Assembly: GCA_000431315.1 (NCBI GenBank) | Contig: HF989733.1 | Location: forward strand, 1-64,000 | Direction: 5' to 3' | DNA length: 64,000 nucleotides | DNA from: Brachyspira sp. CAG:484 | Lineage (GTDB): Bacteria; Cyanobacteriota; Vampirovibrionia; Gastranaerophilales; Gastranaerophilaceae | Shown here: positions 52,498 through 61,251 of the stretch, piece after piece | Numbering within the stretch: position 1 is the stretch's first letter | How the letters are laid out: the number at the start of each line of letters is the position of its first letter | Notes under the pieces: generated by a model | Told to the model about the DNA's origin: nothing | Database searches by the model: none | What the model saw: the letters and a program-made list of their open reading frames with translations, nothing else | Translations under genes and position numbers: made by a program

Positions 52498-54642
52498 ATG
52501 GGTGTTTCTGCAGTTAATAATTTTTACTTAAATCCAAGCAGCGCAGCGAAGATAAAAGGTGCTGAAAGTACAGACAAGCCTGTTGGAACTGATAAAAAAC
52601 CAGCAAAGATTTCTGCTGATAAAGGAAAAATCAGTACAACACGAGCAGCCGGATATATTGCAGCTACAGCTATAGGTGCAGCTGCAATCGGAGGTTTTCT
52701 TGTAAGTAAGGGAAGACATTGGCGCATAAGACAGCTGCAAGAACGAATATCAGAACTAATAACAAAAAACGAAACTGCAGAGAAATCTTTGAAAAATTAT
52801 CAGAAAAGTGTTGAGGAGCTAATAGACGGCGTCACTTCACCGGAAGAAGTAAAGACAAAAATACTTGATAATTTGCGTAAAAAATTATCGGAACCACTGA
52901 ACTATAATCCTTCAGTCCCGCCTGTTTTAAACAGAAATATTAAAAAACTGCCTCCTGACGCAATTGCTCTTCCTGAAAGATTTACTCCTACTCAAAACAG
53001 AATTAATATGACAGAAATCAAAATACCGGAATTTAAACCGGAACAGAGATTTGATTTTGAACTTCCAATGAGCTCTGAAGTAAAAATTACAAAGGAAGCG
53101 AACGGCAAATTTACACCTCAGCCTCTCCACGAAACAACAATAACAGAAACATATGCAGATTCTGTAATATGGGATAATGATAAAGTAGCCCGCGATATTC
53201 TGCAAAACTTCTATGACGGGCATGGTCAGACACTTGATGGTGTTAAAATGTCTTTTGCACCGCTTCAAAATGGAAAGTATAAGGTTAGAATAGAAGGTAA
53301 ATCAACATATACTCCTGATAAAGCCATACTTCTAGGAGAGTCTTCCAAGCAGAATGATAACAAAGCAGCCGGAAACTTCGGTGAAGGATTAAAGATGACT
53401 GTTCTGAAAATCCTAAAAGATTCCGGTGCAGAAAGCTTTAATGTTGGCTCGGATGACTGGAAGGTTACCTGGCAGTTCATTTCAGGTAATCTGAATAATA
53501 AAAGAGTTTTAGGCTATAAACTTGATAAAGTTGATAAATTCGATGGCAATTACATTGAATTTGAAACAAACAACAGAACACTTCTCAGATCTTTAAGAAA
53601 AACAATCAACAGATTTTACCATTCACATAATACGGATTTCAAATGTCCTGATTTTGAGAACAATTTAATAGGTATAAAAATTCTTCCAAAAGACGAACCG
53701 GGTGCATTTTATATAGCCGGACAGCGTTATCAGGTAGCTGATTCATACGAAGGTTTGAAAGGATTAACAGTATTTTTGAAGGAGAAACCTCCTGCTAAAA
53801 AGGGTGACACAATAGTTTTTGATCCTTCACGCGACAGAACCTCTCTAAACAGCGCCCATCTGAAATCTATAGCTAAGTATATTGCAGAAGACCCTAATAT
53901 TTCAAAACAGGAACTTGTAAAAATGATTCATTCTTTAGAAAACTTCTGGACTGTTTCTGAAAGATATAATCCTAATGAGTACAATTTCCTTGAGGGGATT
54001 CTTTCAGGTGCGAATATACGTGATTTGCACATAAAATTTCCGGATAAGTATGTTGCACGCACCTTTTATGATTCTCTTGAGATGCTCCAATCCCTTGAAG
54101 AAAGCGGATATGTTGTATGTTCAAGAAGCTTCAGTGATATAGGAATGCCGAATGTAAGCGATTTGCTCAATACTATTAGAAAACATAAACCTCTTAATCC
54201 TACCGATATTCAAAAGCAGAAACTTATTCTGATAAAAGAGGGTGTTAACACCTTTAAACCATATTTGGAAAACAAGTATTTTAAACCGGAAGAGCTTGAT
54301 ACAAAGATTTACATATTCAACAGAGAAGCTTCCGATGAAAGCCGTTATTATGAATATACTACAGCAGAAGCTATTCTTGACTATGACCATTCAGGAGAAA
54401 CTTTATCAAAAGGCTTCTGGATAAATAAGGATTATCTGGACCGCGGCAGCTTTACAGAAATTCTGGGTACTGCTCTGCATGAGCTCTGCCACAAATATGG
54501 CGGCGATGAATCATCATCTTTCTCTTACAAGCTTACCGAAATTATGAAAGAACTTATTTCTTCCGGAATGAATGATGCCAAAGGCAGAACCCAGCTCCAG
54601 CAGCTTCAAAAGCTATGGGATGAGCTGCCTAAGAATTGTTAA
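52498..54642 (+). CDS. GHKL-ATPase-like protein with C-terminal HExxH metallopeptidase motif
   Basis: A 714-residue protein not recognised as a known family. A hydrophobic helix lies at about 48-70 after a Lys-rich N-terminus, and a coiled coil at about 75-125. Residues about 225-300 look like a GHKL (Hsp90/MutL/histidine kinase-type) ATP fold: N-box RDILQNFYDGH (about 230-240) and G2 box GNFGEGLK (about 290-297). A clear DNGxG box is not seen. A long middle region follows. The C-terminal part carries GTALHELCHKYGGDES (HELCH at 661-665), a zinc metallopeptidase signature. AAGGA precedes the ATG. The combination is unusual; both activities are inferred from motifs. Confidence 0.65.
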   Translation: MGVSAVNNFYLNPSSAAKIKGAESTDKPVGTDKKPAKISADKGKISTTRAAGYIAATAIGAAAIGGFLVSKGRHWRIRQLQERISELITKNETAEKSLKNYQKSVEELIDGVTSPEEVKTKILDNLRKKLSEPLNYNPSVPPVLNRNIKKLPPDAIALPERFTPTQNRINMTEIKIPEFKPEQRFDFELPMSSEVKITKEANGKFTPQPLHETTITETYADSVIWDNDKVARDILQNFYDGHGQTLDGVKMSFAPLQNGKYKVRIEGKSTYTPDKAILLGESSKQNDNKAAGNFGEGLKMTVLKILKDSGAESFNVGSDDWKVTWQFISGNLNNKRVLGYKLDKVDKFDGNYIEFETNNRTLLRSLRKTINRFYHSHNTDFKCPDFENNLIGIKILPKDEPGAFYIAGQRYQVADSYEGLKGLTVFLKEKPPAKKGDTIVFDPSRDRTSLNSAHLKSIAKYIAEDPNISKQELVKMIHSLENFWTVSERYNPNEYNFLEGILSGANIRDLHIKFPDKYVARTFYDSLEMLQSLEESGYVVCSRSFSDIGMPNVSDLLNTIRKHKPLNPTDIQKQKLILIKEGVNTFKPYLENKYFKPEELDTKIYIFNREASDESRYYEYTTAEAILDYDHSGETLSKGFWINKDYLDRGSFTEILGTALHELCHKYGGDESSSFSYKLTEIMKELISSGMNDAKGRTQLQQLQKLWDELPKNC

Positions 54643-54734
54643 TGTTTGTAACAGTATATAATTTTTATATAAAAATATGTCAATTTTTGGCAAATAATAT
54701 TTTTTATTAAAATATAAAGAGGTATAATTTCTGT

Positions 54735-54908
54735 ATGGATGAAAAAAAAGAGAGAAAATTGACAGTTATTGAAAGGACAGAAACTGATGTACAAGCTCCT
54801 GAAAAACAGACAGCTTCACGTCAGACAAATCCGATTGTAAAAAAACTGATTTCTTTTCATATGGAAAAAGCCTCAAAATTCAGTGTGAAAGATTTGTTTA
54901 AAAAGTAG
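54735..54908 (+). CDS. small hypothetical basic protein (57 aa)
   Basis: A 57-residue ORF: MDEKKERKLTVIERTETD, a Gln/Thr linker, then a basic amphipathic helix ending KFSVKDLFKK. AGAGG lies 11 bases before the ATG and a promoter-like TTGGCA lies upstream. It overlaps the tail of the convergent RgpF-like gene by 36 bases. Function unknown. Confidence 0.5.
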   Translation: MDEKKERKLTVIERTETDVQAPEKQTASRQTNPIVKKLISFHMEKASKFSVKDLFKK

Positions 54909-55673
54909 TTTTTTAAAACGTATAACGTATTTTGCAAAAGGTCCCATTGAAAAGATAGTCAATTTTTTCAATGTTTTCAGATAGATTTTCTTCCGGATAG
55001 TACTGTTAATATTGGATTTTATATTATCCTTCATGTATTTAACCGGATAATTAAGCATTTGCAGCACGTGAAAGCAGAAAACCGGCGGTATAACAAAGAA
55101 ATCCCCAAGAAATGCTTTGGTTTTTATAAAAGGGCTTTTGTTTAAGAATAATTTCAGGTAAAAGCTTGTTGCAACAAGGTTTTCATCCACATAAGAAGCG
55201 TAGCTGTAGCCTATTCCTGCCAAAAGCCTTGTAAGCCGTATTTCATATTTATTCACAATCTCAGTGTGCGATTTTTCTTTTTTAATATTTTTCATAAAAT
55301 GCCTGAAAGCTGCTTCTTTTATTATCCTTTTATTAAACACAATAAAATAGCTCTGGACATGAGGAAGTTTTACCAGATTATTAACCGTAACTCCCCAGAA
55401 ATCCGCATTTTTATGTTCCATTTTTATAAACATATCCTCAAATGGAAAAACCGGCGCATAGCAGGAATCATTTGCGAAGATGAGTTGTCCGAACTGTTCT
55501 ATATAATCCCAGCCGAGCATATTTATAAGTTCCTGCCATGAACCGAAATCATATTTATTATGTTTAACTGCTGAGGCGCTTTTTACATAAGGCTGAATTT
55601 TTGCAATTTCCTTATCTGAAACTTCGCTGTCTGCCATATAGTGTATTTCGCAAAGCATTGAAAGTTTTTTCAA
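54873..55673 (-). CDS. RgpF-like (rhamnan synthesis protein F family) protein, main part of phase-variable gene (OFF)
   Basis: The frame is open from the poly-G tract at 55741 down to 54873; TTG at 55673 is only the first start-like codon inside it. Right after the tract it reads RRLCLFAGYCKDGIIPDYVIYYLKKLSMLCEIHYMADS, then NKYDFGSWQELI and LIFANDSCYAPVFPFEDMF. These are the hallmarks of the RgpF family, glycosyltransferase-like proteins of cell-wall polysaccharide assembly. The true start is ATG 55812, which would give 312 residues when the tract has 11 Gs (or 8 or 14). With 12 Gs as written it is OFF. Confidence 0.85.
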   Translation of the reverse strand: MKKLSMLCEIHYMADSEVSDKEIAKIQPYVKSASAVKHNKYDFGSWQELINMLGWDYIEQFGQLIFANDSCYAPVFPFEDMFIKMEHKNADFWGVTVNNLVKLPHVQSYFIVFNKRIIKEAAFRHFMKNIKKEKSHTEIVNKYEIRLTRLLAGIGYSYASYVDENLVATSFYLKLFLNKSPFIKTKAFLGDFFVIPPVFCFHVLQMLNYPVKYMKDNIKSNINSTIRKKIYLKTLKKLTIFSMGPFAKYVIRFKKLLFKQIFHTEF

Positions 55674-55707
55674 ATAATAAATTACATAATCGGGTATAAT
55701 GCCGTCT

Positions 55708-55812
55708 TTACAATATCCTGCAAAGAGGCACAGCCTTCTGCCCCCCCCCCCCTATCTGAGAGAGCTGATACAGCTGGGTTTCAGCTGGTTTTGGAGTGAC
55801 AAATTTTTGCAT
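55708..55812 (-). CDS. start segment of the RgpF-like gene; 34-residue truncated product in the OFF state
   Basis: From ATG 55812 the frame reads MQKFVTPKPAETQLYQLSQI, then four Gly from the G12 tract, then ten out-of-frame residues to TAA at 55710-55708. It is the N-terminus of the RgpF-like protein. TTGCAT-N17-TATAAT (55852-55824) places transcription start about five bases before the ATG, so the message is nearly leaderless. Confidence 0.7.
   Translation of the reverse strand: MQKFVTPKPAETQLYQLSQIGGGGQKAVPLCRIL
55741..55752 (-). repeat. poly-G tract (minus strand), 12 Gs (phase-variation switch, OFF)
   Basis: Twelve Cs on the plus strand, read as Gs by the RgpF-like gene and directly followed by C in that direction. 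One G fewer restores the frame. Confidence 0.85.
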
Positions 55813-55823
55813 ACCTGACTTTT

Positions 55824-55852
55824 ATTATAAACTTTGTCTTTTAAAAATGCAA
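55824..55852 (-). promoter_or_regulatory. promoter of the RgpF-like gene
   Basis: On the minus strand: TTGCAT (55852-55847), a 17-base spacer and TATAAT (55829-55824); the ATG is at 55812. Confidence 0.55.
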
Positions 55853-55855
55853 ATT

Positions 55856-56776
55856 TTATGCCCTTGGATGCGTTTCGTTATAGACATCTTTCAAATGCTG
55901 GGTTGACACGTGCGTGTAAATCTGTGTGTTGGATATGCTGGCATGACCGAGAAGCTCCTGCACCACGCGTAAGTCAGCCCCGTTTTCAATCAGGTGGGTT
56001 GCAAAACTGTGTCTGAATACGTGCGGGGTAACGTGTTTTGGAAGTTCTATTTTTTCAACTATCTCATTTATAACATTTCTAATTGTACGCGGCTGAAGTC
56101 TGAAGCCTGTATTATTAATAAAAACCGGCGCCTCTTCACCTTCATCAGCCCTGTAGCCTTTTGCAACAAGTGCGCGGGCCGTTTTAATATATCGTTCAAG
56201 ATAAGACTTTGCCCGGTCGGTAATGAGAATAATTCTTTCTTTCGCGCCTTTTCCAAAAACCCTGATTTCATTATTCTCAAGGTTTAAATCTCCGAAGTTA
56301 AGCCCGCTTAATTCAGAAACACGCATTCCGGATGCCCACAAAAGTTCAAGGATTGCTTTGTTTCTATATCCGGCAGGTGTTTCAATTTTTGTATTGTTCA
56401 AAATCTGTTCCACCTCATACGGGGTCAGAAATTTTGGCAGCTGTTTAGGACGCTTGGGAGCGTTAAGGTTCATTGCAGGATTTGAGTCTATCTTTTTCTC
56501 TCTATATAAAAATTTGTAAAAAGTTCTTAACGAAGCTATTTTTCTTGCAATGGTATTTTTTCGATATTGGAACTTTTGAATAAAATGCAGATACTCGCGA
56601 ACTTTAGAAAAGTTCACATCTTCACACTGGGTATCCCCCAGCCAGAGCAGGTAATCTAAAATGTCCGAACAATAAGCTTTGGCAGTATGTTTGGAGAAAT
56701 TTCTCTCTACCAGAATATATGTTCTGAAATCCTCTAAATTGTTTTTTGAGCTTGAATTTAAACCGGTCATTTGCAT
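55856..56776 (-). CDS. tyrosine recombinase, XerC/XerD type (second copy)
   Basis: The frame extends to a TTG at 56806, but the ATG at 56776 (MQMTGLNSSSKNN) is a likelier start, giving 306 residues. The N-terminal core-binding domain (DFRTYILVERNFSKHTAKAYCSDILDYLLW) and the catalytic domain (ASGMRVSELSGL, FGKGAKERIILI, HVFRHSFATHL, LGHASISNTQIYTH) are complete. With the Xer gene at 50823 this makes the usual heterodimer pair. The RgpF-like gene follows 43 bases downstream on the same strand, and its promoter lies around the end of this gene. Confidence 0.92.
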   Translation of the reverse strand: MQMTGLNSSSKNNLEDFRTYILVERNFSKHTAKAYCSDILDYLLWLGDTQCEDVNFSKVREYLHFIQKFQYRKNTIARKIASLRTFYKFLYREKKIDSNPAMNLNAPKRPKQLPKFLTPYEVEQILNNTKIETPAGYRNKAILELLWASGMRVSELSGLNFGDLNLENNEIRVFGKGAKERIILITDRAKSYLERYIKTARALVAKGYRADEGEEAPVFINNTGFRLQPRTIRNVINEIVEKIELPKHVTPHVFRHSFATHLIENGADLRVVQELLGHASISNTQIYTHVSTQHLKDVYNETHPRA

Positions 56777-56855
56777 TATTGATTTTTCCCGGTATATATT
56801 ATACAATACTCTTAGTAGTTTTAAAATAGTAGAAATGTAGTAATCGGGAGAAAAA

Positions 56856-58670
56856 ATGAATTACAAAAAATTATTAATAGCATCACTTGTTTTCGCAAAT
56901 TTCCTTGGTATTTCTGCCGCATATTCACAGGAATTACAGGCAAAGGTTGCAAAAGGAGCTGCTGTTAACAAAAAATATGCTTCTATTGATAAATTAATAG
57001 AATACAATAATTATGATGAAGCCGATACTGCATTAAGAGAAGTTTTGAATGCCCACCCTGATGATGTTGATGCCCAGACATTAAGAGTAATTTGGATGGC
57101 AAAACAGCACAAACTTGCACCAGCACAGGCAGAGCTGGACAAAATGCTTAAAAAATACCCGAAAAATCCCGGTTTACATTACGCCCAGGGTATTGTTTAC
57201 ATGAAACGCCAGACATCTTCCGATGTTGAATATATCAGAGATACCAGAGAACTCTTAAATAATGCGATTAAAGAGTTTGTTAATGCCGTAAACCTTGACA
57301 GCAACTACTATCAGGCTTATAACGCAATGGGCGTCGCTACATTAAAACTCGGTAATAAAAAAGATGCAAAAGAATTGTTCCAGACAGCATTGCAGATTAA
57401 TCCGCAATATGCAACAGCTTATGACAATTTAGGAAATATCGAGTTGATTGACGGAAATCTTGCTGAAGCAGAAAAATTGTTCCAGCAATCATTAAAATAT
57501 AATTCACATAACCCGACTGCAATGTATCACCTGGGACAGGTTGCTGTAAGACAAAAAGATTACTCAAAAGCCTTGACTTGGCTGAACCATTCATTGCATA
57601 TTAATCCGAATTCATCACCTGCATTGACTTTGCAGGGTGAATGTTATCTTGTTCAGGGTAACCAGGCTGCTGCGATTAACTCTTTTAAAAAGGCTGTAAC
57701 TGTAAAACCTGAAAACTCAAGACCATATTTAAATCTGGCCAATGTTTACCAGAAACGCTCTGATGCTGAGTTTGCTATGGAACAGTTAAAAACAGTTCTT
57801 GCAATTAATCCGGGTTACAAAGATGCTATTATGCGTGTTGCAGACCTTTCTCTTGAAACAAGAAAGTACGGTCAGGCTCTTGATTACTACTCAAAGCTTG
57901 TAGATGACGGACAGTACGGCAATGATGCTATTGTAGGTCTTGCAAACACATATTACGAAATGTCAAAAGACCGCGGTGACAACGGTGATATAACAACTAA
58001 TAAAGAACTTTATCTTGCATATGATTACATAAATCAGGCAATTGAGAGAGTTCCTTACAGATTGGACCTTCATCTTGCAAAAATAAAACTTGCTAAACTC
58101 ACCCACCAGTTACCGATGTCAAAAGACAGCTTAAATTATATTGTCCAGTCAGCTTCTAACAATCTTATGGACTCTGTAATCAAGGGTGAGGCATATCTTG
58201 CTCTCGGTAGAGAGAAAGATGCTGTTTATACGTTTGAAAATGCAATTAATTTTGCAGATAACGTTGATGACGAATTATATCTTGCTGAAATTCTTGTCCA
58301 TAACAAGCAGTTTAAGACAGCAAGACTTGCGCTGAAAAAAGCATTGATGAAAGAACCTGATAATATTATTGCGAAAAACGGGCTTTCATATATTGATCTT
58401 TGTGAAATCAAATCAAATGAGTTCTTTGATGTTGCACAAAGACAGTATAAAGAAGAAAACTATGCTTCTGCAATTGAATACTGCAACAGAGCAATTGACT
58501 TCTACCACAACGGACCGGCTATTGCTAAGCTCAAGGCAATGTCTTATGAAAAAGAATTAAACTATCAGGGCGCAATAAAGTATTATAACCAGTACTTATC
58601 ATTTAGCCCTAATGCTTCTGATAAAGAGGCAATCCTCAAAAAAATCGCTAAATTCAAAAAGAAAATTTAA
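56856..58670 (+). CDS. secreted TPR-repeat protein
   Basis: A 604-residue exported protein with a signal peptide (KKLLIASLVFANFLGISAAYSQE, cut near 24). It then has about fourteen 34-residue TPR motifs, for example YYQAYNAMGVATLKLGNKKDAKELFQTALQINPQ, ATAYDNLGNIELIDGNLAEAEKLFQQSL and SPALTLQGECYLVQGNQAAAINSFKKAV. Such proteins are periplasmic or outer-membrane scaffolds for envelope assembly. A GGGAG ribosome binding site precedes the ATG. Partner unknown. Confidence 0.88.
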   Translation: MNYKKLLIASLVFANFLGISAAYSQELQAKVAKGAAVNKKYASIDKLIEYNNYDEADTALREVLNAHPDDVDAQTLRVIWMAKQHKLAPAQAELDKMLKKYPKNPGLHYAQGIVYMKRQTSSDVEYIRDTRELLNNAIKEFVNAVNLDSNYYQAYNAMGVATLKLGNKKDAKELFQTALQINPQYATAYDNLGNIELIDGNLAEAEKLFQQSLKYNSHNPTAMYHLGQVAVRQKDYSKALTWLNHSLHINPNSSPALTLQGECYLVQGNQAAAINSFKKAVTVKPENSRPYLNLANVYQKRSDAEFAMEQLKTVLAINPGYKDAIMRVADLSLETRKYGQALDYYSKLVDDGQYGNDAIVGLANTYYEMSKDRGDNGDITTNKELYLAYDYINQAIERVPYRLDLHLAKIKLAKLTHQLPMSKDSLNYIVQSASNNLMDSVIKGEAYLALGREKDAVYTFENAINFADNVDDELYLAEILVHNKQFKTARLALKKALMKEPDNIIAKNGLSYIDLCEIKSNEFFDVAQRQYKEENYASAIEYCNRAIDFYHNGPAIAKLKAMSYEKELNYQGAIKYYNQYLSFSPNASDKEAILKKIAKFKKKI

Positions 58671-58747
58671 AATACCGGAGCTTTGGTGGTGTTACTCTGG
58701 CTGTAGAGTGCATTTATCCTGAGCTTGAGGCCAGACAGATTAGGGAA

Positions 58748-59005
58748 ATGAAAAAATTTGATATAAGAAAAACATTTGAAATATTTTGGAAAGAGCCGCT
58801 TAGTATTTTAAAAGTGGGGCTTTTCCAGATTGTTAATCTGCAATCAAATATATTCAGCCAAAAACCGGCTGTTAATATAGACTTTCTGAAGGATAAAACA
58901 CAAATAACGGTAGTAGACAGCGATAAGATGTACAATTTGTTCCAGACAGTTTTGTTTAAGCGGAAACTGAAAGAGCAGCAGGAAAAAGCATTATCAACAA
59001 AATGA
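58748..59005 (+). CDS. small hypothetical protein upstream of engB
   Basis: An 85-residue basic protein (RKTFEIFWKEPLSILKVGLFQIVNLQSNIF, then TQITVVDSDKMYNLFQTVLFKRKLKEQQEK). The C-terminus is a charged helix. AGGGAA precedes the ATG. Its stop overlaps the start of engB by 4 bases (ATGA), so they are cotranscribed. Function unknown. Confidence 0.6.
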   Translation: MKKFDIRKTFEIFWKEPLSILKVGLFQIVNLQSNIFSQKPAVNIDFLKDKTQITVVDSDKMYNLFQTVLFKRKLKEQQEKALSTK

Positions 59006-59586
59006 GCATAAAATTCATGAGCGCAAAATTTATAATCAGTGCGGAAAAACTGAGTCAGTGTCCGTCATTTAACATGCCTGAGTTTCCTCTGCTGGGGCGT
59101 TCTAATGTTGGTAAATCCTCTTTTATTAATGCTCTTGCCAACCACAAAAAGCTGGCTAAAACCTCAAACACTCCGGGGAAAACCAGATTAATCAACTTTT
59201 TTAACTTTTCTGACAAATTTATGATAGCGGATTTACCAGGCTACGGCTATGCAAAAGTTTCTAAAGAAGCGCAGAACCGGTGGCAGAAGTATCTTGAGGA
59301 ATACCTTTTGAAGCGGGAAGAAATAAGCTCATTAATACAGCTTGTCGACGGTCGTCATGAAATACAGAAGAATGATTACCAGATGCGTGAATGGGTTATG
59401 GCGTATGATTTACCGATAATCACAGTGGTTACTAAAATGGATTATGTTCCGAAAAATAAAACCCTGAATGTTTTAAAAAATGTAGAAAAAGAGTTTGGAG
59501 GACTGGTACTTCCATTCAGTGCAGTTGATAACAGATATAACTCTGAAATTTTTGATTTTCTGCTAGAGAATAATTCCACTAAATAG
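59002..59586 (+). CDS. engB: ribosome biogenesis GTP-binding protein EngB/YsxC
   Basis: A 194-residue GTPase needed for large-subunit assembly. G1 is LLGRSNVGKSSF (about 32-43), G2 TSNTPGKTRLINFF, G3 DLPGYGYAKVS, G4 TKMD and G5 PFSAVD. Full length. Translationally coupled to the small gene upstream. Confidence 0.95.
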   Translation: MSIKFMSAKFIISAEKLSQCPSFNMPEFPLLGRSNVGKSSFINALANHKKLAKTSNTPGKTRLINFFNFSDKFMIADLPGYGYAKVSKEAQNRWQKYLEEYLLKREEISSLIQLVDGRHEIQKNDYQMREWVMAYDLPIITVVTKMDYVPKNKTLNVLKNVEKEFGGLVLPFSAVDNRYNSEIFDFLLENNSTK

Positions 59587-59672
59587 AGGATTAAATCCCT
59601 CTTTCTTGCAGTTATAATAATAATGGGTATGGAACAACCTGATTGCCGGCAGGCATCAGGCGGGAGGTTAGT

Positions 59673-59906
59673 ATGGAAAGGGATAATCTGAACGAAGGTA
59701 AGGAATTTTATCCGAATACTAACGGTGAAATTTCATCTTCTATTACACAAAGCTGGACTGAACAGGCTATGGAATGCTACTCTATAGGCTGTGATTGTAG
59801 AAAGTGCTCGCTTTCTAAAGGTAATTATTCTTTCGTGTGTCAAATGCCCAAAGTTATTGATGTTCTGATTAATATTATCGGCAAACCCCGAATTGATATG
59901 GCATAG
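59673..59906 (+). CDS. small Cys-rich hypothetical protein (77 aa)
   Basis: The frame opens at 59643, but the ATG at 59673 has GGGAGG at the right distance and gives 77 residues. The core is ITQSWTEQAMECYSIGCDCRKCSLSKG, then SFVCQMPKVIDVLINIIGKP. The Cys cluster (Cys-x5-Cys-x-Cys-x2-Cys plus one later) could bind zinc or an iron-sulfur cluster. Similar short WT-x-E-A-x-ECY proteins occur in gut Firmicutes, function unknown. A terminator follows. Confidence 0.65.
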   Translation: MERDNLNEGKEFYPNTNGEISSSITQSWTEQAMECYSIGCDCRKCSLSKGNYSFVCQMPKVIDVLINIIGKPRIDMA

Positions 59907-59923
59907 AAACTCCTTTTTTCGAT

Positions 59924-59956
59924 TAAAGCAGATAATTTTATTATCTGCTTTTTATT
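59924..59956. terminator. intrinsic terminator
   Basis: Perfect stem AAAGCAGATAA/TTATCTGCTTT around TTTTA (about 59925-59951) with a T-rich tail, between the small Cys-rich gene and the TolC-like gene. Confidence 0.8.
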
Positions 59957-59973
59957 TGTGATAGAATTTTGTT

Positions 59974-61251
59974 GTGATGATGAAAAAGATAATAATTTTT
60001 ATTGCAGCATTTATCTCTATATCCTGCCCCGTTTATGCAAATGTGGCTAAAATCTCGCTTAACGATGCAATTGAGCTTGCACTCGAAAATAACCTTACAC
60101 TGCAAGCTAAAAGAAAAGATTTGGAAATTGCAAAGCAGGAGGTTAAAATTGCAAATGCCCTCAAAAACCCTCAGTTCCAATCTAATTTTCTTATGGGTAA
60201 GGTTACAAGAGGCAACTCCAGCCAATTCGGTCTGATGGTTCCGTTTGAGATTGCAAAGCGCGGAGTGAGAAAAAAGGCAGCACTTGCTAATTTGAAGGCT
60301 ATTGAAAATTCTATTAAAGAATCTGAACATAATTTGAAGATAGATGTTATGAGAGCATATTTTCAGGTTATTTATCTGAAGTCTGTCCTTATAATTATGA
60401 AAGATAGAGAAGATTTGTTTGAAGATATGAAACTTGCAGCAAAGGCAAAACCTGCTTCTTCTCCAAACTATCAGATTGAAGTCTTACAGTCAGATATAAA
60501 ATATAAAAAACAATTAATTGAATTAAATAAAGCAAAGGCGCATCTTCTTGCAGCACAGTTCTATTTCAACAAAGTTTTAAACCTTGAAAATTCACAAATC
60601 ATGTATGATACAGAAGAGGACTCATTATTTGATGATATAACTATATTGGAATTTCCTATACCAACATACGACCAGATAGAAAAGATTGCAATGGTATGCA
60701 GTTATTCACTGAGGATTTCAGATAATTATATAGAAAAATCAGAATATGATGTAAAAGTAGCTGAGCATAAAAGAATTCCTGATTTAACCGTTGGCGGCGG
60801 TTTTGCCTACCAGACAGCCCGTCAGACCGGCGGGGAAGCCCTTCCGGGTGCTTTTGTTGCAGGAAGTTTCGATGTGCCGATACTTTATTCTTATCGTCCT
60901 GAAATCAACAAGGCGAAGCTTACTCTGGAAAAAACCAAAATGGACAAAACTGCTTTTGAAAACAAATTAAAAATTGCGCTTAAAGTTAATTACAATGATC
61001 TTAAGTATGCCAAAGAAAATATGCAGTATTACAAACAAATCCTGAAAGAGTCAGATACAATTCTCCAGATGGCGTCAAAGCGTTATAAAAACGGAGAAAC
61101 AAACCTTATGGCATTAATGCTTAATGAAAACTCACACCAGCAGATTTTGAGCGAATATATTGAATCAATAAGCGTATATTATGATGCCTATCTTGATTTG
61201 ATGTACAATATGGGTCATGATCTGATGCTTAATGAGGAAATATTCCTTTAA
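59974..61251 (+). CDS. TolC-family outer membrane efflux protein
   Basis: A 425-residue outer-membrane channel. A signal peptide (MMKKIIIFIAAFISISCPVYA) is followed by the two TolC repeats: ISLNDAIELALENNLTLQAKRKDLEIAKQEVKIANALKNPQF (about 27-68) and the second ending in YKNGETNLMALMLNENSHQQILSEYIESISVYYDAYLDLM. It forms the outer duct for RND or ABC exporters; none is adjacent. An outer membrane is implied, which fits the lineage call. The ATG at 59974 has no strong Shine-Dalgarno. Confidence 0.9.
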   Translation: MMMKKIIIFIAAFISISCPVYANVAKISLNDAIELALENNLTLQAKRKDLEIAKQEVKIANALKNPQFQSNFLMGKVTRGNSSQFGLMVPFEIAKRGVRKKAALANLKAIENSIKESEHNLKIDVMRAYFQVIYLKSVLIIMKDREDLFEDMKLAAKAKPASSPNYQIEVLQSDIKYKKQLIELNKAKAHLLAAQFYFNKVLNLENSQIMYDTEEDSLFDDITILEFPIPTYDQIEKIAMVCSYSLRISDNYIEKSEYDVKVAEHKRIPDLTVGGGFAYQTARQTGGEALPGAFVAGSFDVPILYSYRPEINKAKLTLEKTKMDKTAFENKLKIALKVNYNDLKYAKENMQYYKQILKESDTILQMASKRYKNGETNLMALMLNENSHQQILSEYIESISVYYDAYLDLMYNMGHDLMLNEEIFL

